A stretch of DNA of 64,000 nucleotides from Acidimicrobiales bacterium (GTDB lineage: Bacteria > Actinomycetota > Acidimicrobiia > Acidimicrobiales > MedAcidi-G1): assembly GCA_029242745.1 (NCBI GenBank), contig JAQWTI010000026.1, positions 50,393 to 114,392 of the forward strand. The letters are read 5' to 3'. Below, one piece after another: positions 60,112 to 64,000 of the stretch. The notes beneath the pieces were generated by a model. It saw only the letters and a program-made list of their open reading frames with translations. It searched no databases and was not told where the DNA came from. The first letter of the stretch is position 1, and every line of letters begins with the position of its first letter. Position numbers and translations under genes: made by a program.

Positions 60112-61176
60112 ATGCGGGTCGTCGTTGCCACGGTCGTTCATCACCCAGAGGATGCTCGGATCTTTCATCGACAGATTCCGGCGTTGGTTGCTGCGGGGCA
60201 TGACGTTGTGTATGTAGCGCCCACTCTCGGACCTGATCTGACAAGACCAGGAGTTCGGCATCGACCGGTCATGCGGGCTGAGGGTCGACATCGGATCAGG
60301 GCCCTTCGTTTTGCCGCAGGTGTCCTAGCAGAGGAGTCGGAGGTAGCCGACCTGACGATTATTCATGATCCGGAACTGACGATTCTTACTCGGAGTGTGA
60401 AGGGTGCCCGGATTTGGGATGTCCACGAAGACCTTCCTTCACAGATTGGGGATAAAAATTGGATCCCTGGGTGGCTCGCTGGAACAGCCCGATTTGTCGC
60501 TCGCCGTATTGAGGATCGGGCTTCCAGCCGATTCGATCTAATGCTTGCCGAGGACTCGTATATAGATCGATTCCCGGGTGGCGTAGTGGTCCGAAACACC
60601 CCGAGTGTCCCCGAGACAGTGGCGCCTCCAGACGATTGTCGAGTTGTTTACGTCGGGCGAGTGTCGCGGAGGCGCGGTGCGGAGACCATGATTGACGCTA
60701 TGCGAAGAGTCGATTTTGACCTCCACCTCGACGTGTATGGGCCTATAGATGCCGATATTGCTCCGATGCTCAGAACTGCCGGGTCAAATGTCAAGACTCA
60801 TGGCTTTTTAGCCAACCCCACAGTCCTCAACCAGATCCAGGGGGCGATGGCCGGACTGGCTCTCCTCGGAGAGACGGGCAATTATGAGGCCTCAATGCCA
60901 ACGAAGGTATTGGAATACATGGCACGCGGTATCCCGGTAGTCACCACACCGAATCCGGTGGCTCGACAGTTGGTGGAGGAGTCTGGAGCAGGTCTAGTCG
61001 TTCCATTTGACGATCCAGTGGAGGTCGTTCGAGCCCTAACGCGACTCCTTGATCCCGAGTTCCGCATCTACTGTGCTGAAAATGGACGTCAAGCAGTTCG
61101 AAATGGTTTCGATTGGTCCGAAGATGCGAAGACGATGCTCGAATTCGTCAATCGGGTGGGTACCGACGGCGCTTGA
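60112..61176 (+). CDS. Glycosyltransferase family 4-like
   Basis: A 354-residue GT-B enzyme starting VVVATVVHHPEDARIFHRQI, with the conserved IFHRQIPALVAAGHDV pattern of wbpH-like transferases. DLTIIHDPELTILTRS and RIWDVHEDLPSQI are in the first half; VYVGRVSRRRGAETMIDAMR, then GNYEASMPTKVLEYMARGIPVVT (about 262-284, in two parts) contain the donor-site Glu of the EX7E type. It lies 9 bases after the UDP-sugar dehydrogenase, so the dehydrogenase product may be its donor; this is an inference from position. Confidence 0.88.
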   Translation: MRVVVATVVHHPEDARIFHRQIPALVAAGHDVVYVAPTLGPDLTRPGVRHRPVMRAEGRHRIRALRFAAGVLAEESEVADLTIIHDPELTILTRSVKGARIWDVHEDLPSQIGDKNWIPGWLAGTARFVARRIEDRASSRFDLMLAEDSYIDRFPGGVVVRNTPSVPETVAPPDDCRVVYVGRVSRRRGAETMIDAMRRVDFDLHLDVYGPIDADIAPMLRTAGSNVKTHGFLANPTVLNQIQGAMAGLALLGETGNYEASMPTKVLEYMARGIPVVTTPNPVARQLVEESGAGLVVPFDDPVEVVRALTRLLDPEFRIYCAENGRQAVRNGFDWSEDAKTMLEFVNRVGTDGA

Positions 61177-61283
61177 TCATCGGATACCCAATCTCTTGCT
61201 GGGTCATCCTTTAAGTAATCAGGGTTGGTCAGTAGATTGGGCTCTAAGCGCATGTCGGGCTTAGACGTTACGGGTACCGGGGA

Positions 61284-61856
61284 ATGAGGACACTGATGGG
61301 TGAGGCGAGAGTGGATCTCGCATACTTTGACGAATACTTCGTCACGGTTGCTGATCAACTAAAGAAAGTAGACCGTTCGGTGCTCAGCGATTTGGCGTCA
61401 CTAATCCGCGCCGTTTCAACCGCTGGACGCAAGGTTATTTTGGCAGGTAATGGTGGGAGTGCGGCGATGGCTAGCCACGTGGCTGTTGATTTAACAAAGG
61501 CGGCTGGCATTCGAGCAGTGAACTTCAATGAAGCCGATCTAGTGACCTGTTTTGCGAATGACTATGGCTATGAGTACTGGGTGGCGCGCGCCCTTGAGGC
61601 CTATGCGGATCCTGGAGACCTAGTAGTCCTGATCAGCAGCAGTGGTGCCTCGCCCAACATTCTGCGGGCTGTCGAACAGGCGCGGACTATGGGGTTGGGG
61701 GTCGCATGTCTATCCGGATTTGCCGATGACAACCCACTTCGCGGTTTGGGTGACATCGACCTCTGGGTTGATAGTCGTTCGTACAACGTTGTGGAGATGA
61801 CCCACCATGTTTGGCTGCTGGCAGTCGTTGATTTTTTAATCAACTGCTCTGGTTGA
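61284..61856 (+). CDS. gmhA: SIS-domain sugar isomerase, sedoheptulose-7-phosphate isomerase type
   Basis: A 190-residue SIS protein of the GmhA/DiaA group. AGNGGSAAMASHVAVDLTK (about 51-69) and VVLISSSGASPNILRAVEQA (about 111-130) bind the phosphosugar; VNFNEADLVTCFANDYGYE resembles the active-site loop of GmhA, and EMTHHVWLL near 170 holds the histidine. GmhA turns sedoheptulose-7-phosphate into heptose-7-phosphate. The next gene, three bases downstream, is a nucleotidyltransferase like HddC, which supports a heptose pathway. An ATG at 61296 is an alternative start. DiaA-like roles are less likely in this setting. Confidence 0.85.
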   Translation: MRTLMGEARVDLAYFDEYFVTVADQLKKVDRSVLSDLASLIRAVSTAGRKVILAGNGGSAAMASHVAVDLTKAAGIRAVNFNEADLVTCFANDYGYEYWVARALEAYADPGDLVVLISSSGASPNILRAVEQARTMGLGVACLSGFADDNPLRGLGDIDLWVDSRSYNVVEMTHHVWLLAVVDFLINCSG

Positions 61857-61859
61857 GCG

Positions 61860-62684
61860 ATGCTTGAGGCAGGCAGTGGAGTTCGAGCACTACTCCTTGC
61901 TGCTGGATCTGGGAGCCGTCTGCGACCACTCAGCGATGGTTGGCCCAAATCACTCATGCCTATTGGTGGGCGGCCTTTGATGGACATCTGGTTGTCTGAT
62001 CTTTGGTGTTCTGGCGTCCGTGAGGTTCGGGTTAACGTTCACCATCACCAGACGGAGATGCTGCGCTTTTTAAACCGCCCGCGTTACAGGGGCTGGGTCC
62101 GTGCTGTCGTCGAAGAAGAGTTGCTTGGGACGGCGGGCAGCGTGCGGGCAAACCAGGAGTTTCTTTCTGTTGGCACTGCGCTCTTAGTCCATGCCGACAA
62201 TTTCTGCGTCTGCGATCTCGAAGCGTTCTTCCACTTTCACCTTGAGGAGCGGCCTCAGCCGTCAGCAATGACCATGATGACGTTTGACACGCTGTCACCG
62301 GAGTCATGCGGGGTCGTAGAGGTCGATGAGCGTGGTTTGGTTGTGGAGTTTCATGAGAAGATAAGCAATCCACCTGGATGTCGAGCAAATGGAGCGGTGT
62401 ACTTGTTGGAGGAAGAAGTCATCGAAAGAATTGTGGCTCGGCCACAGGTGACCGACTTCAGTACCGAGGTGGTTCCAGAGTTCTTGGGTCGTATCGCCAC
62501 CTGGCATAACGAAATCTCCCACCGAGATATTGGCACCCCAGAGATGCTGCGTGCTGCGCAGGAGGAACACCGGGATAACCAGTTGGGGGAGTTGTGGGAG
62601 CCTGATGAGTGGACTACGTGGTTTGCTCAACACCCTATTCACCTGAAGATAGAGGCCCTGCATGGATGCCGAGGGTCGTTGTGA
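61860..62684 (+). CDS. Sugar-phosphate nucleotidyltransferase (HddC-like)
   Basis: A 274-residue enzyme with the nucleotidyltransferase signature LLLAAGSGSRLRPLSDGWPK (10-29), then LMPIGGRPLMDIWL, EEELLGTAGSVRAN near 85 and LLVHADNFCVCDL near 105 (metal-binding Asp). The order after a GmhA-like isomerase suggests D-glycero-D-manno-heptose-1-phosphate guanylyltransferase, making GDP-heptose; the nucleotide is not certain from sequence. The C-terminal tail (about 240-274) is longer than in typical HddC. Its stop overlaps a GTG start of the next SDR gene. Confidence 0.83.
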   Translation: MLEAGSGVRALLLAAGSGSRLRPLSDGWPKSLMPIGGRPLMDIWLSDLWCSGVREVRVNVHHHQTEMLRFLNRPRYRGWVRAVVEEELLGTAGSVRANQEFLSVGTALLVHADNFCVCDLEAFFHFHLEERPQPSAMTMMTFDTLSPESCGVVEVDERGLVVEFHEKISNPPGCRANGAVYLLEEEVIERIVARPQVTDFSTEVVPEFLGRIATWHNEISHRDIGTPEMLRAAQEEHRDNQLGELWEPDEWTTWFAQHPIHLKIEALHGCRGSL

Positions 62685-63673
62685 CGATGGAGCGTTTTCT
62701 CGTCCTCGGTAGCAATTCTTTCTCAGGTTCGCATTTTGTGCGACACCTTCTCGACCTGGGCCACGAGGTGCTGGGCGCTAGCCGGTCTGAAGAGCCCGAC
62801 GAGGTATTTCTGGCCCATCGGTGGGGCGACGTGACCAGTTTTCGATTTGAGCAGATTGACCTCAATCATGATCTGGATCGTTTAATGGGTCTCGTCGAGG
62901 CGCTAGAGCCGTCACACGTGGTGAACTTTGCTTCCCAAGGCATGGTTGCTCAGAGTTGGGATCACCCTGATCACTGGTATCAAACCAACGTTGTGGCCCA
63001 AGTTCGGCTACACGACAGATTGCGCCAGGTGGCTTCTCTAAAGAAGTACGTCCATATTTCGACACCGGAGGTGTATGGATCCACTAATGGAAAAGTTCGG
63101 GAGAGTTTTGACTTCGCTCCGACAACTCCTTATGCGGTGTCTCGGGCGGCGTGCGATCTGCATCTCAGAAGTTTTTATCAGGCCTATGGTTTCCCCGTTG
63201 TATTTACCCGTGCTGCCAATGTCTACGGTCCTGGCCAGCAGATTTATCGGATCATTCCACGGGCGATGCTTTGTTGCCTGTTGGGACGTCGTTTACCGCT
63301 GCATGGTGGTGGTGAGTCGATGAGGAACTTCATTCATATCCAGGACGTGTGCGATGCGACCTATGAAGTAGCACTCAGGGGGGTCGCTGGTGAGTCGTAT
63401 CATGTGGCCGGTCAGTCGACTGTGACAATTCGTGGCCTAGTTGAGGCAGTTTGTGCCCTCGCCGGATGTGATTTCGATGAGGTTGTGGATCTGGTGCCTG
63501 ATCGAATCGGTAAGGATCAGTGCTACCTATTGGACAGTGGTCATGTGCGCGACTCTTTTGGATGGGTCGAGGGGATCAGCCTTAGCGAGGGGCTGTCTAG
63601 TACGATGAGTTGGGTAGGTGAAAATATTGAGGTTCTAAGCAGACTTCCGGTTGACTACATCCATAAACCCTGA
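62681..63673 (+). CDS. Nucleotide-sugar SDR (dTDP-glucose 4,6-dehydratase-like) with Arg in place of catalytic Lys
   Basis: A 330-residue extended SDR. FLVLGSNSFSGSHFVRHLL is an unusual variant of the NAD motif (GxNxFxG instead of GGAGFIG). VNFASQGMVAQSWDHPDHW, HISTPEVYGS and TRAANVYGPGQQIYRIIPRA follow the dehydratase pattern. The active site reads Tyr151-A-V-S-Arg155, so the lysine of YxxxK is replaced by arginine. It may be an active variant in heptose or deoxysugar synthesis or have changed function. GTG 62681 overlaps the preceding stop (GTGA); ATG 62687 is two codons later. Other SDRs in the window keep the lysine. Confidence 0.83.
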   Translation: MTMERFLVLGSNSFSGSHFVRHLLDLGHEVLGASRSEEPDEVFLAHRWGDVTSFRFEQIDLNHDLDRLMGLVEALEPSHVVNFASQGMVAQSWDHPDHWYQTNVVAQVRLHDRLRQVASLKKYVHISTPEVYGSTNGKVRESFDFAPTTPYAVSRAACDLHLRSFYQAYGFPVVFTRAANVYGPGQQIYRIIPRAMLCCLLGRRLPLHGGGESMRNFIHIQDVCDATYEVALRGVAGESYHVAGQSTVTIRGLVEAVCALAGCDFDEVVDLVPDRIGKDQCYLLDSGHVRDSFGWVEGISLSEGLSSTMSWVGENIEVLSRLPVDYIHKP

Positions 63674-63703
63674 CCCACTCGACCATCCTTGAGAGGAAAG
63701 ACC

Positions 63704-64000
63704 TTGACGGACTGGTTTCGCATTGATAGCCATAAGTTGGTATACCACCCAGGTCGAGTGCAGGCCATCCTCGATGCAGGTGACGACTGGGAGCGGTATC
63801 GGGACCTTCAACCGATCTACGCTGAGATATCCACTGCTGGATCGTGTAACCACCGGTGTACCTTCTGCTCGGTTGATTACCTCGGCTACAAGCGAGTATT
63901 TCTTCGCCGGGATGTGCTCAAGCAGTTCTTTGAATCTGCTGCAACGCTTGGTCTGAAGGCAGTGATGTTCGCCGGTGACGGTGAGCCCATGCTGAACCCA
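63704..64000 (+). CDS. Radical SAM protein, N-terminal part
   Basis: The gene runs off the right edge; 99 codons are visible. The cluster motif CxxxCxxC appears as CNHRCTFC (about residues 48-55), followed by SVDYLGYKR and the glycine-rich GLKAVMFAGDGEP (about 84-96), which binds SAM. The TTG start at 63704 is supported by AGAGGAAAG, ending 3 bases upstream. The following domains, including a possible SPASM domain, are outside the window. Next to heptose-like genes it may modify a sugar or, as in other glycan clusters, carry out a dehydrogenation or epimerisation; the reaction cannot be named. Confidence 0.88.
   Translation, partial: MTDWFRIDSHKLVYHPGRVQAILDAGDDWERYRDLQPIYAEISTAGSCNHRCTFCSVDYLGYKRVFLRRDVLKQFFESAATLGLKAVMFAGDGEPMLNP

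Overview
The window looks like a chromosome segment of an actinomycetote, most likely a marine or aquatic Acidimicrobiia relative. This is inferred from gene content, not from a marker gene. The signs are a surface protein with three cell-wall-binding 2 repeats, a secreted LysM plus SpoIID protein, an MPT53/DsbE-like redox lipoprotein, the long StrD-type RmlA, an actinobacterial-style leucine leader in front of leuA, and many genes whose -10 box (TANNNT) ends only 6 to 10 bases before the start codon, as expected for leaderless mRNAs. Base composition looks uniform, in the mid-fifties percent GC by eye (not counted). No rRNA, tRNA, CRISPR array or insertion sequence was seen.

Left part (1-14.7 kb) is mostly housekeeping. 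It holds the tail of an S9 peptidase; leuA behind a small leucine-rich leader peptide and a terminator hairpin; on the other strand leuC, leuD and a coupled beta-propeller lipoprotein; then a thioredoxin-fold lipoprotein whose CxxC motif reads TGA-Ala-Thr-Cys in one uninterrupted frame, a good selenocysteine candidate with a fitting hairpin just downstream. After that come a very small membrane gene that also has an in-frame TGA, an M24 peptidase, a membrane protein, a cobalamin adenosyltransferase, leucyl aminopeptidase, a sirtuin, and a rhodanese-ThiF fusion.

From 14.8 kb to the right edge nearly everything serves cell-surface glycan assembly. UDP-glucose dehydrogenase, a flippase and the LysM-SpoIID protein are followed by rmlA-C-B-D for dTDP-rhamnose. 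There are two ABC-2 glycan exporters: one ATPase has a long C-terminal domain and sits beside a large methyltransferase, the other ATPase is short. Two lipid-linked glycan initiators (a polyprenyl glycosylphosphotransferase and a WecA/MraY-type enzyme), a second flippase, an O-antigen-ligase-like protein and at least seven glycosyltransferases complete the assembly line. Sugar-nucleotide genes include rfbF with a sugar C-methyltransferase, an AsnB-type amidotransferase, a second UDP-sugar dehydrogenase, several epimerase/dehydratases, and at the right end a heptose-like set (sedoheptulose-phosphate isomerase type, nucleotidyltransferase, SDR, radical SAM).

In the middle (36-38.5 kb) lies the probable surface-layer gene, with a Shine-Dalgarno and TTG start, a long structured leader and two hairpins after the stop. 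Many genes overlap by four bases (ATGA, GTGA or TTGA), which points to translational coupling and helped in choosing starts. The most interesting region is 7.0-7.9 kb (selenoprotein candidate and neighbour); next are the leuA leader, the methyltransferase/Wzt pair and the heptose-like genes.
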